Below are positions 7,949-16,921 of a stretch of 41,457 nucleotides of DNA, piece by piece. Both the position numbers and the translations under genes were made by a program. Each line of letters starts with the position of its first letter. The stretch's first letter is position 1. The DNA comes from Neoroseomonas marina. Lineage in GTDB: Bacteria > Pseudomonadota > Alphaproteobacteria > Acetobacterales > Acetobacteraceae. Below the pieces are notes generated by a model. That model did not search any database, was not told the DNA's origin, and saw only the letters and a program-made list of their open reading frames with translations. The DNA is taken from assembly GCF_012927745.1 (NCBI RefSeq), contig NZ_JABBKX010000017.1, forward strand, positions 1-41,457, written 5' to 3'.

Positions 7949-8941
7949 CTAATCTAGCGCGACGCGGCCGCGCAGGCGGCTGTAGAGCTCGACCTCGCGC
8001 GACACTGATGCGATGAACGCGTCGCGCGTGACCGGCGTCGGCTCGATCCCGACAGCGGCCAGGCGCTGGCGCACCGCCGGATCACCGAGGCCGGCATTGA
8101 TGGCCGCGTGGAGCTTCTCCACGATCGGTGCCGGAAGATCTGCCGGGCCGTGGATCCCGAACCATGCGTAGACGGACAGATCCACCCCGCCTTCACGCAG
8201 GGTCGGAACGGCTGGGAAGCTCGCTTGGCGGGCATCACTGGTGATCGCGAGCAGCCGCAGGCGATCGTCGGCGGCGAAGGGCGCGACCTCCGAGAGGAAT
8301 GCCGAAACCATCTGCAGCTGCCCGGCGAGGAGAGCCGTCACCGCTGGCCCGCCCCCGCGGAAGGGAATGTGCGCCAGCTCGGCCCCCGTGATCTGGCGCA
8401 GCAGTTCCATCACGAGGTGCGGGGTCGTGCCGATCCCTGCCGTCCCGTAGCTGATCGTGCCCGGCTGGGCACGAGCCGCGGCAATCAGATCCCCAACGGT
8501 CCGCAACGGCGATTGCGGCGATACTGCGAGGGCGAAAGGTCCCCGGCCGACCATGCCAACGGGGGTGAAGGAGCGGACGGTCTCCATCGAAAGGAGCGCC
8601 TCGCGCAGCGTCGGCAGGATCGAGAAGGTGGACGGTGTGCTCAGCACCAGCGTGTAGCCGTCGGGGCGGCTCTCCAGCGCGGCGCGCGTACCGATCACCC
8701 CGCCACCACCGGCGCGATTGTCCACGATGGCCTGAACGTTCAGCTGCCGGCCGATGATCTCTGCGACCAGGCGCCCGACCGCGTCCGCCGAGCCGCCGGC
8801 GGGGAAGGGAACGATGATGCGGATAGGGCGGTTCGGGTAATCCTGCGCCTGCGCGCGCATGACGAAGGCGGTCATGCCGGTGGCAGCCAGGAAGGACCGC
8901 CTGGCGAGCCTGGCACGGAAGCCGGGTGTGAACATCGACAT
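7949..8941 (-). CDS. Bug/TctC-type substrate-binding protein
   Basis: A 330-aa periplasmic binding protein. The N-terminus has a twin-arginine-like signal (LARRSFLAATGMTAFVMRAQA) ahead of the mature start QDYPNRPIRIIVPFPAGGSA. The family blocks DNRAGGGGVIGTRA and PDGYTLVLSTPS follow at the expected spacing. It binds an unknown carboxylate in the periplasm. It lies between an acyl-CoA dehydrogenase and an enoyl-CoA hydratase on the same strand, which suggests the captured acid is fed to those enzymes. A 7-bp hairpin upstream may adjust its expression relative to the dehydrogenase. No membrane transporter genes accompany it. Confidence 0.93.
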   Translation of the reverse strand: MSMFTPGFRARLARRSFLAATGMTAFVMRAQAQDYPNRPIRIIVPFPAGGSADAVGRLVAEIIGRQLNVQAIVDNRAGGGGVIGTRAALESRPDGYTLVLSTPSTFSILPTLREALLSMETVRSFTPVGMVGRGPFALAVSPQSPLRTVGDLIAAARAQPGTISYGTAGIGTTPHLVMELLRQITGAELAHIPFRGGGPAVTALLAGQLQMVSAFLSEVAPFAADDRLRLLAITSDARQASFPAVPTLREGGVDLSVYAWFGIHGPADLPAPIVEKLHAAINAGLGDPAVRQRLAAVGIEPTPVTRDAFIASVSREVELYSRLRGRVALD

Positions 8942-8970
8942 CTCCTCATGCCTTGGCCTCGTTATCGATA

Positions 8971-8989
8971 GGCGGATTGCTCATCCGCC
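8971..8989. promoter_or_regulatory. Intercistronic stem-loop
   Basis: GGCGGAT and ATCCGCC form a perfect 7-bp stem around TGCTC, in the 61-bp gap between the dehydrogenase stop and the Bug start. There is no T-run on either strand, so it is more likely an RNA-processing or stability element than a terminator. Confidence 0.4.
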
Positions 8990-9002
8990 CATGGGCCATC
9001 TG

Positions 9003-10178
9003 TTAGCCGGCGCCGACGCGGGGCAGTCCGAGCACGCGCTCGCCGATGATGTTGCGCCGGATCTCCGACGTGCCGCCGGCGATGGTCTCGTGGAAGACAT
9101 GGAGAAAAGCGCCAACCAGATCCTCTGAGGCGCCACCACGCATCAGGCCCTGGGGGCCGAGAACCCGCATGGCCATCCGATGTACGCGCTGCGACAGCTC
9201 TCCGTAGTACAGGGCGACGATTGCGCCCTCGGGACCCGGGACTGCCTCGCGCTGACAGCGGGAGATCTGGGCATAGGTCATGGATCGCAGCGCCGCGACT
9301 TCGGCCTTCAGTTCAGCCAGGTCGCCGGCGACCTCGTCGTCTCCGAGGAGTGCCGTGCCCCCCCGTCCTGGTAGTTCCCGTGCCAGCGAGATCAGTTCCT
9401 CGATCGCGCGCGCGAGATCCAACTGCTTCGCGACATAGCCGGTGCCGCGTTCAAACGAGAGTGTGGACATGGCAACCCGCCAGCCCTCATTGAGTGCGCC
9501 AACCACGTTCGCGAGCGGGATGCGGACGTTGTCGTAGAACACCTCGCAGAAATGGTGGTGACCGGCCAGAGTGCGGATCGGCCGCACGGTGATGCCCGGC
9601 GCGGTCATATCGCAGATCACCCAGGTCAGCCCCCGGTGCTTCGGGGCAGCCGGGTCGGTGCGCACCAGCAGTTCCTGCCAGCGCGCGAGATGCGCATGGC
9701 TCGTCCAGACCTTCTGCCCGTTGACGACAAGATCGTCGCCGTCGACCTCCGCTCGGGTTCGCAGGCTGGCCAGATCCGAGCCGCTCCCGGGTTCCGAGAA
9801 TCCCTGGCACCAGACGACCTCGCCGCGCAGGATCTGCGGCAGGTGGAAAGCCTTCTGCGCTTCGCTGCCACGAGCGATCAGCGTTGGACCACCGTGATTC
9901 AAGGCGACGGTCAGGCACCCCTGCAGCGGCGCATTGGCGCGCGCGCATTCCTCGTACCAGATCAGTTGCTCGACCAGCGACGCCCCGCATCCCCCATGCT
10001 CCTTTGGCCAAGCCAGCCCGGCCCAACCGCCGTCATACTGCCGCCGCTGCCAGTCGAGGTCGAACGCGCGCATCGGTAGACCGTCGGTCGGCCGCGTTTC
10101 CTTGGGTCGATTGGCGAAAAGCCATTCCCTCACCTCGTCGCGGAAGGCGTTCTCAGCTGCGCTGAATCGGAGGTCCAT
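9003..10178 (-). CDS. Acyl-CoA dehydrogenase (long subunit type)
   Basis: A 391-aa flavoprotein of the acyl-CoA dehydrogenase family, oxidising an acyl-CoA to the 2-enoyl-CoA. Visible motifs are GWAGLAWPKEHGG (N-terminal helical domain), WCQGFSEPGSGSDLASLRTR (middle beta domain, flavin contact), VNGQKVWTS, and AGGTSEIRRNIIGERVLGLP at the C-terminus. The start at 10178 (MDLRFSAAE) gives normal family length; the frame stays open upstream, but that part is not family-like and crosses the operator. A shorter homologue is encoded divergently 195 bp away, as in two-subunit FadE pairs. It heads the minus-strand unit that continues into Bug, hydratase and IclR genes. Confidence 0.92.
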   Translation of the reverse strand: MDLRFSAAENAFRDEVREWLFANRPKETRPTDGLPMRAFDLDWQRRQYDGGWAGLAWPKEHGGCGASLVEQLIWYEECARANAPLQGCLTVALNHGGPTLIARGSEAQKAFHLPQILRGEVVWCQGFSEPGSGSDLASLRTRAEVDGDDLVVNGQKVWTSHAHLARWQELLVRTDPAAPKHRGLTWVICDMTAPGITVRPIRTLAGHHHFCEVFYDNVRIPLANVVGALNEGWRVAMSTLSFERGTGYVAKQLDLARAIEELISLARELPGRGGTALLGDDEVAGDLAELKAEVAALRSMTYAQISRCQREAVPGPEGAIVALYYGELSQRVHRMAMRVLGPQGLMRGGASEDLVGAFLHVFHETIAGGTSEIRRNIIGERVLGLPRVGAG

Positions 10179-10285
10179 GGCGCCCGTTCGATGTGTCGTC
10201 GCCGCGCGAGGCGCACGCCGTGCGCAGCGGTGTCGCGCATCTTCCGCCGCGTTCCACTCGGCACGGAAGACCAAAGGCAAAGAAA

Positions 10286-10300
10286 TTCCACGATGCGGAA
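10286..10300. promoter_or_regulatory. Candidate IclR operator (type A)
   Basis: TTCCACGATGCGGAA is an imperfect inverted repeat in the divergent dehydrogenase promoter region. It matches the perfect palindrome at 13510 in 12 of 15 positions and shares the A before it and the A after it. A TATACT at 10341-10346 could be the -10 of the plus-strand gene. Binding by the IclR protein encoded at 6161 is inferred. Confidence 0.55.
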
Positions 10301-10373
10301 AAACCGAGCGATCCCTCGGCGTGACCGTCGGGTCGATCCCTATACTGGCGGCGTCGAGACGAGAGCGAGCGAT

Positions 10374-11378
10374 ATGGTCGATCTTCTCCCTGATCCCGAA
10401 CAACGCCAGATCGAGGAGAGCTTCGCCGCCTTCATCGCCACGGAGTTTCCCATCGACCGCCTGCGCGGCGGCGAGGAGCGCAACCGGGATGGCGATCAGT
10501 GGCAGCGCATCGCAGACCTTGGATGGCTTGGTCTCGGCATTCCCGAAGGGGCGGGCGGCGTAGGTCTCAGTCTCGCCGAGGAGACGCTGCTGTTCCGGGC
10601 CTGCGGCCGCGCCTTGGTCACGCCATCGCTGCTCGCCTCGGTACTGGCCGCCCATATGGCTCGTGAGCTCGAAGACCATGGCCTGCTCAATGGCCTGCTC
10701 CGCGGCGAACGGCGGGCCGCCTTCGCCCTGCCGTTGCCTGCCTCTCGGCCACCGAAGCTGCTGTTGCTGGATGCACAGCCCGAAGACCTTCTCCTGCTGC
10801 TCACGCCATTCGGCGTCAGGCTGATCGAACCGTCCGAACTCGGTGCGCCGGAGGATGTCGATCCCTTCGATGGGACACTGACGCTTGCGCAGGTCGATGC
10901 CCCGCGAGCGGATCCGGCGACCACGCGGACAGCATCAGTCCAACGCCGCGCCGACCTCCTGCTCGCCGCGCTGCAGGTTGGCGCCGCGGAGGCGGCGCGC
11001 GACATGGCTGTCGCCTACGCCAAGGACCGCGAACAATTCGGTCAGCCCATCGGCGCCTTCCAAGCCGTGAAGCACCACTGTGCCGACATGGCCGTTCGCT
11101 GCGAGGCCGCTGGCGCTCAGCTCGCCTTCGCCACATGCGCCGAGCGGGACAGCATTGGCGAGGCCGAGGGGCCGGCGCAGACCCTCCTGATCGCCCGCGA
11201 CGCCGCACTGCGGAACGCTGCTGTCAACATCCAGGTCCACGGCGGCCTGGGCTTCACCGCGGAATGCCATGCGCAGCTCTACATGAAGCGCGCCCAGGTC
11301 CTCGCACAGCTGGGCAGCGACGCGAGACGGGCCCTGATCGCCGCGCTGCGCGACGCGAATGCGAGCCGCGTTGCCTGA
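10374..11378 (+). CDS. Acyl-CoA dehydrogenase (short subunit type)
   Basis: A 334-aa acyl-CoA dehydrogenase-family protein, shorter than a normal single-chain enzyme and with a weakly conserved middle domain. N-terminal LGWLGLGIPEGAGGVGLSLAE and C-terminal AKDREQFGQPIGAFQAVKHH and VNIQVHGGLGFTAE are clear. The QxFGxxIGxFQAxKH helix is the flavin-binding signature of the C-terminal domain. Such proteins often pair with a ~390-aa partner to form mixed tetramers. The start at 10374 (MVDLLPDPE) follows GAGAGCGAG; the upstream frame is open but not family-like. It is followed 28 bp later by another dehydrogenase gene. Confidence 0.88.
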   Translation: MVDLLPDPEQRQIEESFAAFIATEFPIDRLRGGEERNRDGDQWQRIADLGWLGLGIPEGAGGVGLSLAEETLLFRACGRALVTPSLLASVLAAHMARELEDHGLLNGLLRGERRAAFALPLPASRPPKLLLLDAQPEDLLLLLTPFGVRLIEPSELGAPEDVDPFDGTLTLAQVDAPRADPATTRTASVQRRADLLLAALQVGAAEAARDMAVAYAKDREQFGQPIGAFQAVKHHCADMAVRCEAAGAQLAFATCAERDSIGEAEGPAQTLLIARDAALRNAAVNIQVHGGLGFTAECHAQLYMKRAQVLAQLGSDARRALIAALRDANASRVA

Positions 11379-11406
11379 GATCCCATAGTCCCCGGAGCAG
11401 CTGACC

Positions 11407-12642
11407 ATGCCTGCCATTGCCTATGAGTATCCGGAGGAAATCTCTGCGCTCCGCGAGGCCGTCACCGGCTTCATCCGTGCGGAGGTCATCCCGCGGCACG
11501 AGCGGAACCGCTCGCTGTTTGAGGATCCGCACCTCGCCTACGACCATCGCGGCCTCCACACGCCGGCGATGCGGCAGTTGTTGCTGGAGGTGCGGGCCAG
11601 GGCGGCCGAGGCGGGCTTCTACGCCCTGGCGACGCCGGAGGATCTGGGCGGGGCCGGCATGGGTCTCACCGCATACTTCGCCGCGTTCGAGCGGATCTTC
11701 CACGAATGCGGCTACCGCTACACGCTCGGACACCAGATCGTCAGTCATTGGGCCAAGGGGCCGAGCCCGCTCCTCCACAAGATGACGGCTCGTATGCGCG
11801 AGGGGATTCTGCCTGGCCTGATGTCAGGGCGCACCACGATCTGCTTCGCGCTCTCGGAGCCCGGTGCGGGCTCCGATGCCGCGATGATCAAGACTCGGGC
11901 GGTGCGCGACGGCAATGGCTGGCGGATCTCGGGGACCAAGATCTGGACGACCAACAGCCCGTATGCGGACTACGTCTGCGTCTTCGCGGTCACCGATCCC
12001 GAACGGGCGGCCGTTCGGAAGGGCGGCATCAGCTGCTTCCTGGTTCCCACGAACAGTCCGGGCTTCAGCGTCGGGCGGGTCATCATGATGTTCGGCCAGT
12101 CACATGGCGACGAAGCCGTTCTCACCTTCGACGAGGTGGAGGTCGGTGAGCATCAGCTCATCGGCGATCTCGACCAGGGATTCAAGGCGGCGATGCTCGG
12201 GGTGGGGCTGGGGCGCGTGTTCAACATCGCCCGCGCCGTTGGCACCGCGCGTTGGGCCCTCGAGCTCGCCCTGGAGCATGCCAAGGTGCGCGAGACGTTC
12301 GGTCGGAAGCTTTCGGATCGCCAGGGGATCATGTTTCCTCTCGCCGAGTCAGCGATGCAGATCCATGCAGCTCATCTGATGGCGCTGAACGTCGTGCAAC
12401 TGTTGGATAGGGGCCTGCGTGCGCACAAGGAACTGTCGATGGCCAAGGCCTATTGCTGCAAGATCGCGATGCAGGCGGTGGACCGGGCCATGCAGACGCA
12501 CGGCGCCATGGGTCTGACCAACGAGATGAGTCTCTCCGAGGCCTACATCGCCATGCGCAAGATCAACATCGCCGACGGCACCGCCGAAATCATGCACCAT
12601 GTAGTCGCCAAGGAACTGCTGGGCGGCGATACCGACCTCTAG
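11407..12642 (+). CDS. Acyl-CoA dehydrogenase
   Basis: A full-length 411-aa acyl-CoA dehydrogenase. Motifs in order: LATPEDLGGAGMG, CFALSEPGAGSDAAMIKTRA, ISGTKIWTTNSPYADYVCVF, RETFGRKLSDRQGIMFPLAE, THGAMGLTNEMSLSEAY and ADGTAEIMHHVVAKELLGGD. All the usual flavin and substrate elements are present, so it could work as a homotetramer without a partner. The ribosome site is GGAG, 8 bases before the ATG. It lies 28 bp after the short dehydrogenase and ends two bases before a convergent enoyl-CoA hydratase gene. The substrate is unknown. Confidence 0.93.
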   Translation: MPAIAYEYPEEISALREAVTGFIRAEVIPRHERNRSLFEDPHLAYDHRGLHTPAMRQLLLEVRARAAEAGFYALATPEDLGGAGMGLTAYFAAFERIFHECGYRYTLGHQIVSHWAKGPSPLLHKMTARMREGILPGLMSGRTTICFALSEPGAGSDAAMIKTRAVRDGNGWRISGTKIWTTNSPYADYVCVFAVTDPERAAVRKGGISCFLVPTNSPGFSVGRVIMMFGQSHGDEAVLTFDEVEVGEHQLIGDLDQGFKAAMLGVGLGRVFNIARAVGTARWALELALEHAKVRETFGRKLSDRQGIMFPLAESAMQIHAAHLMALNVVQLLDRGLRAHKELSMAKAYCCKIAMQAVDRAMQTHGAMGLTNEMSLSEAYIAMRKINIADGTAEIMHHVVAKELLGGDTDL

Positions 12643-12644
12643 CC

Positions 12645-13430
12645 CTAGCGTAGGCGCCACGTCGCCTTTGGGGCGCTCCATCGATCGACCTCGGCTCGGC
12701 CGATGGGATTGCCGAGCTGGGTGTACTTCAGAGCATTGGTCATGGCCGCATGGCGGGGCATGTCGAGCGCCTCCCAGATCGCGCGCACGCTGCCTTGGAT
12801 CGCCGCGGCAGGCTTCGCCGCAATGGCTGAGGCGATCTCGTGTGCCCGCTTCCACAACTCCTCGCGCGTCGGGGTGACCTCGGTGACCAGACTGATGCGC
12901 AGGGCCGTCTGTGCCGACATTCGCTCATCGTTCCCCAGCAAGGTCATTCGGATGACCTCTCCCAGCGGCATGCGAGCCAGGGCGCCGATGGGCTCGCACG
13001 CCGCGACCATGCCGAAGGTGACGTGCGGGTCGAAGAATTGGGCGTCCTCGGAGCAGAGAATGATGTCAGCCTCGTTCAACCAGTAGAAGGCGCCCCCGGC
13101 GACCATGCCGTGCGTGGCGAGGATAACTGGCTTCCAGACGTGATTACTCTTGGGCCCGAGGACCTCGCCGGGGTCCGTGGCGTCCCAAGGGCCGTCCTCC
13201 GGACGCGTCCATCCCCCTTCCTTGACATCGACCCCCGTGCAGAAGGCAGGGCAGTCCGATGCCCGCAGTACGACGGCGCGGACGCCATGGTCCGCCTTGA
13301 CGGTAGCCCAGACATCGCGGAACTCCGCCCCCATCATTCTGTTGAAGGCATTCAGCCGGTCCGGACGATTGAGCGTGATCGTCGCGACGCCGTCGTTGCC
13401 CACGTCGTACAGAATGGTCTCATAGGACAT
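12645..13430 (-). CDS. Enoyl-CoA hydratase/isomerase family protein
   Basis: A 261-aa crotonase-fold protein with the oxyanion motif ASDCPAFCTGVDVKEGGW near residues 58-75, THGMVAGGAFYWLNEADIIL in the middle, and FFDPHVTFGMVAACEPIGAL where catalytic acids usually lie. The MVAACEP stretch departs from classic hydratases, so the reaction may be isomerisation, hydrolysis or another crotonase chemistry. It is convergent with the dehydrogenase at 11407 and divergent from the Bug gene at 13636, sharing the palindrome-bearing intergenic region with the latter. Regulation by the first IclR protein is inferred from that palindrome. Confidence 0.9.
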   Translation of the reverse strand: MSYETILYDVGNDGVATITLNRPDRLNAFNRMMGAEFRDVWATVKADHGVRAVVLRASDCPAFCTGVDVKEGGWTRPEDGPWDATDPGEVLGPKSNHVWKPVILATHGMVAGGAFYWLNEADIILCSEDAQFFDPHVTFGMVAACEPIGALARMPLGEVIRMTLLGNDERMSAQTALRISLVTEVTPTREELWKRAHEIASAIAAKPAAAIQGSVRAIWEALDMPRHAAMTNALKYTQLGNPIGRAEVDRWSAPKATWRLR

Positions 13431-13509
13431 CGGCCTCGCTCCCTACGGCATGAGCTGAGGGGGATCATAGGGTGCGAAGGCGCTTGAGACCGGCTTGGAC
13501 GTCAAGGAA

Positions 13510-13524
13510 TTCCGCATTGCGGAA
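13510..13524. promoter_or_regulatory. Candidate IclR operator (type A), perfect palindrome
   Basis: TTCCGCATTGCGGAA has 7-bp arms around one base. Perfect palindromes of this kind with TTCCGC/GCGGAA arms are typical of IclR-family sites. It lies in the divergent region between the hydratase gene (start 13430) and the Bug gene (start 13636). Confidence 0.65.
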
Positions 13525-13541
13525 ATGCTTTGGATTTCGGC

Positions 13542-13553
13542 TTTCCGCGGAAA
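13542..13553. promoter_or_regulatory. Second palindrome in the same divergent promoter
   Basis: TTTCCGCGGAAA is a perfect 12-bp palindrome whose centre lies about 30 bp, roughly three helical turns, from the centre of the 13510 site. It shares the TTCCGC/GCGGAA arms without the spacer. It could be a second binding site for the same dimer or a degenerate copy. Confidence 0.5.
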
Positions 13554-13635
13554 CGTTGGCTTGGACATCATCCCACAGTGGCGTCCTGCCAGCCGCGTTT
13601 ACATCGAAGGACGCGGGCGGATGGGGAGAAATCAG

Positions 13636-14610
13636 ATGCGCCGAGCCATCCTGGCTGTTTCAGCCGCTGCTGCAGCACGCTGGACTTTAGGTAATGCGCA
13701 AGCACAGTCGCGATATCCCGACCGGCCTGTTCGAATCATCGTCGGCTATCCGCCCGGCGGAGGTGCTGACTTCCTGGCACGCGTTGCCGCCCAGGGTCTT
13801 TCGCAGCGCCTTGGACAGAGCTTCGTCGTCGACAACCGCGCCGGCGCCTCGGGGAACATCGGCGCGACGACGGCTGCGCGGGCGGAGCCGGACGGCTACA
13901 CCCTGCTCATGGGGCAGATCGGCAGCAATGCCCTCAGTAATGCGCTGTATGTGAACCCCGGATTCAATGCGGCTACGGACTTCAAGGCCATCTCCCTCGT
14001 CGCCGAGTTGCCGAACGTCGTCCTGGTTCCGAACCGCTCTCCTGTACGGTCCTTTGCTGAGCTCATCAGCTACGCCCGAGCCAATCCGGGGCGGCTGACG
14101 TACGGATCAGCAGGTACGGCGAGCACGATCTTCATGTTCATGGAGCTTCTGAAGGCACGCTACCGGCTCGACATAACTCACGTGCAGTACCGCGGCAGCG
14201 CTCCCATGCAGACGGCGCTCATCGCCGGCGAAGTGGACATGACCAACGACAACATCACGACGGCGATGCCGCAGGTCCAGGCGGGTACCGTACGAGCACT
14301 CGCGGTGACCAGCGCGCGCCGCTCCGAGGCCTTGCCGGACGTTCCATCGGTGGTCGAGGCCGGCTTCCCGGACCTGGTGGTCACCTCTTGGTTTGGGTTG
14401 GTCGCTCCGACCCGGACCCCGGCAGCGATCATTGAGACAGTCAGCCGCGGTGTTCAGCAGACGCTCAGGGATCCGGAGATCATCGCCCGACTGAGACAGC
14501 TAGGTGCGGTCGCGGTCGGCAGCACTCCTGAGGAATACGAGGCGCTGATGGCGCGCGAGCGCACGCGATGGGCAGAGGTCATTCGCGTCGCCGGTGTTCG
14601 GCCCGAGTGA
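13636..14610 (+). CDS. Bug/TctC-type substrate-binding protein
   Basis: A 324-aa periplasmic binding protein. Signal peptide MRRAILAVSAAAAARWTLG ends near AQA, followed by YPDRPVRIIVGYPPGGGADF, VVDNRAGASGNIGA and DGYTLLMGQIG at family spacing. The start at 13636 is preceded by GGGAG at good distance. The frame stays open upstream to 13495, but that would run through the palindromic operators and place non-signal sequence at the N-terminus. The gene is divergent from the hydratase at 12645 and followed by the broken SDR gene. Ligand unknown; no TctAB genes nearby. Confidence 0.92.
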   Translation: MRRAILAVSAAAAARWTLGNAQAQSRYPDRPVRIIVGYPPGGGADFLARVAAQGLSQRLGQSFVVDNRAGASGNIGATTAARAEPDGYTLLMGQIGSNALSNALYVNPGFNAATDFKAISLVAELPNVVLVPNRSPVRSFAELISYARANPGRLTYGSAGTASTIFMFMELLKARYRLDITHVQYRGSAPMQTALIAGEVDMTNDNITTAMPQVQAGTVRALAVTSARRSEALPDVPSVVEAGFPDLVVTSWFGLVAPTRTPAAIIETVSRGVQQTLRDPEIIARLRQLGAVAVGSTPEEYEALMARERTRWAEVIRVAGVRPE

Positions 14611-14743
14611 GCCGCTACGCGGCTAGCAGACCGTACCCTCGTGGACTGCCGAGGCGTGTTTCCCGGTCCGGGATGGCGAGAAAGCTGGTGCGCCCGTCCG
14701 CAACGGAATGGAATCGTTCGTCGAGGGATTGGGAGAGGCACCC

Positions 14744-15516
14744 ATGAGCGATCTGCGGCCGGGAGACCTTGGTGGCTGCGCCCTGTCGGGCCGGGTCGCC
14801 GCCATCACAGGGGGAACAGCGGGATCGGCGCGGCCACGGCGCAATGGCTCGCAGAACAAGGCGCGCGTATCGTCATTGGGTACATACCGGGAAGGAACGG
14901 GCTAAGGCGTTGGCGTCGCAGCTTCCTGGGACCGGGTACCTACCGATGTTCCTTCCGGCGACCGACAGTGCCGCGATCCGCGCCGCGGCAAGCGAGATCG
15001 AGCATCGCCTCGAACGTGTGGATGTCCTGGTGGACTCGGCGGGAATGACGCGAGCTGTTCCGCATGGCGATCTCGAGGGCATGGACGATGAGACCTTCGA
15101 TCGCATCCTCATCACCAATGTACGTGATCCCTTCGCGGTCATCCGGGCATTCCTGCCGCTGTTGCGGCTCAGCGGTGACGCAGTCGTCGTCAACATTTCC
15201 TCGTTTGCCGCGCTCAAGGGCGAGGGCAGCAGCGTGCCCTATGCAGGCTCCAAAGCAGCGCTCGATACGATGGGGAAGTCGCTGGCACTGGTTCTCGCAC
15301 CACAGATCAGGATCATGGGGATCGCGCCAGCCGGGGTCGACACCGACTTCATCCCCGGGGCGTACCCAGGAAGGCTTTCTGCGGCACATCGCACAGAGCC
15401 CGTTGAAGGCAATCTGCCAACCGGATGAGGTGGCAATGGCCGTTTTGGCCGCGGTCACGTACCTCCGCCTGACGGCTGGTTCAACGATACTGGTCGACGG
15501 CGGCTCTCACCTCTGA
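14744..15516 (+). pseudogene. Short-chain dehydrogenase/reductase gene broken by three single-base indels
   Basis: A complete SDR can be read only by changing frame three times. MSDLRPGDLGGCALSGRVAA then ITGGTA (NAD-binding TGGxxGIG) continues as GIGAATAQWLAEQGARIVIG after one missing G near 14822. A missing A near 14890 moves to the frame holding LVDSAGMTRA, VVNISSFAALKGEG and the catalytic VPYAGSKAAL (YxxxK). An extra G near 15360 leads into GFLRHIAQSPLKAICQPDEV and the end TILVDGGSHL. The start has GGGAGAGG upstream. All three breaks sit in short G or A runs, so either true decay or base-calling error explains them. An intact version would be an NAD(P)-dependent hydroxyacyl-CoA or ketoacyl reductase. 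Confidence 0.8.
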
Positions 15517-15575
15517 CGTGGACAGGGGGATCAGCGCCGCTTGAAGCGCCCGGAGCCGGCGATCCCCTCGCCTGG

Positions 15576-16559
15576 CTACTCGATCTGGGCGCCACTCGCC
15601 CGCACCAGCGGCGCCCATTTCTGGATTTCCGCCTGCACATAGGCGGCCGCCGACTCCGGCGTTGAATCGGTGACCGGCTCAATGGCGAGGCTCCGAAGGT
15701 CCCGCTGCAGGGCCTCGTCCTTCATCGTGGCCATGGCCGTCCGATTCAGGGAATTGACTATCCCTGCAGGCGCGCCCGCAGGCAGGCTCAGGACATTGAA
15801 GGTGCCGAACTCCGCGCCCGGAAAGCCGACCTCCTCACCCGTCAGAATCTCCGGGAAGCTCGTGGACCGCCGCGCGCTCAGGACGGCGATGATCCGAATG
15901 CGGCCGGTCCGGTGGTGGTCGATCAGCGGCCCGAATGTCTCGAGGAACAAGGGTATGGTACCTGCGAGCACATCCATCAGCGCAGGGTTGCTCCCGCGGT
16001 ATGCGACATGGGTGATGTCCAGGTTCTGCGTCTGCTTCAGCCACTCGAAGGCGAGCTGGGTGATCGTGCCGACGCCGGCGGTCGCATACGAATAGTGACC
16101 AGGCCTCGTGCGAACGAGCTCGACCATCTCGCGCAGATTGTTTGCCGGGACGCTCGGATGGACGGCGACCACCAGGGGCGCGGTGCCGACGATCGCGACA
16201 TGCGCGTAGTCGCGTATCGCATCATAGGCCGGCCGGACCATCATCGTGGGGTTCACGCCGTGGGTCGAAGCCGTGCCGAACAATGCCGTGTAGCCGTCGG
16301 GCGCGGCCCGCGCGACTTCTGAGGATCCCAGGATGCCACCCGCTCCGCCACGGTTCTCGATGACGATCGGCTGACCGAAGCCGGACGTTGCCCGATCGGC
16401 GAACTTCCGCGCGAATAGGTCGGTCGCTCCACCCGCCGCGAAGGGGACGACGATGCGCAACGGACGGGTCGGATAGCGTTCCTGCGCCGAGGCCTGCTTC
16501 CGGACGACGGGAAGACAACTTAATCCTGCCGCAGCCAGTAGAGACCGTCGTTCCACCAT
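15576..16559 (-). CDS. Bug/TctC-type substrate-binding protein
   Basis: A 327-aa periplasmic binding protein. It starts at 16559 with MVERRSLLAAAGLSCLPV, a twin-arginine-like signal ending near ASA-QE, with GGGAGG just upstream. The upstream in-frame ATG at 16628 has no ribosome site. Mature motifs are YPTRPLRIVVPFAAGGATDL, IENRGGAGGILGS and PDGYTALFGTAST. It is divergent from the CoA ligase at 16922, and the 362-bp gap between them holds a candidate IclR operator. The ligand is probably the acid activated by that ligase; this is inference. Confidence 0.92.
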   Translation of the reverse strand: MVERRSLLAAAGLSCLPVVRKQASAQERYPTRPLRIVVPFAAGGATDLFARKFADRATSGFGQPIVIENRGGAGGILGSSEVARAAPDGYTALFGTASTHGVNPTMMVRPAYDAIRDYAHVAIVGTAPLVVAVHPSVPANNLREMVELVRTRPGHYSYATAGVGTITQLAFEWLKQTQNLDITHVAYRGSNPALMDVLAGTIPLFLETFGPLIDHHRTGRIRIIAVLSARRSTSFPEILTGEEVGFPGAEFGTFNVLSLPAGAPAGIVNSLNRTAMATMKDEALQRDLRSLAIEPVTDSTPESAAAYVQAEIQKWAPLVRASGAQIE

Positions 16560-16843
16560 TGTTGCCTCCCTTAGATCGCGGTCGTCCCGCCCACACGTCG
16601 ACGGGCCGCCGTCCGTGTTATTGGGCAATCACGTTTCATGGCGGTTGCGCATACGTAGTCGGGAGCAGGGAGCGACGGATTGAACGGGCTTGCATCGATG
16701 CCATGCCCAGCGCCGACGCCCTTGGGACTTGCCCGATTGTCGCTGCACACCCAGGCGCCGGTTTGCGCCATGCGCTCCATTTCCTCTGCTTGGCGAAGAG
16801 CTTTGCATCGGCGTGCCGAGCCGGCCAAGGACTGGTCCGGCCT

Positions 16844-16859
16844 ATTCACATCCGTGAAT
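16844..16859. promoter_or_regulatory. Candidate IclR operator (type B) before the CoA ligase gene
   Basis: ATTCACATCCGTGAAT is an inverted repeat (ATTCAC/GTGAAT) 62 bp before the ligase start. It matches the site at 19220 in all but one of these 16 positions. Apart from this site, the 16560-16921 gap shows only a small GCTGC/GCAGC inverted repeat near 16890 and no gene. Confidence 0.65.
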
Positions 16860-16921
16860 GCACTGCCCTGACCAGGACGATGCATTGACGCTGCGTGCAG
16901 CGATGCCGACAGTCCCCGCTC

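Noticed and set aside
13495..13635. Earlier start for the Bug protein at 13636
   Set aside because: Would translate through two palindromic operators and add 47 residues before the signal peptide.
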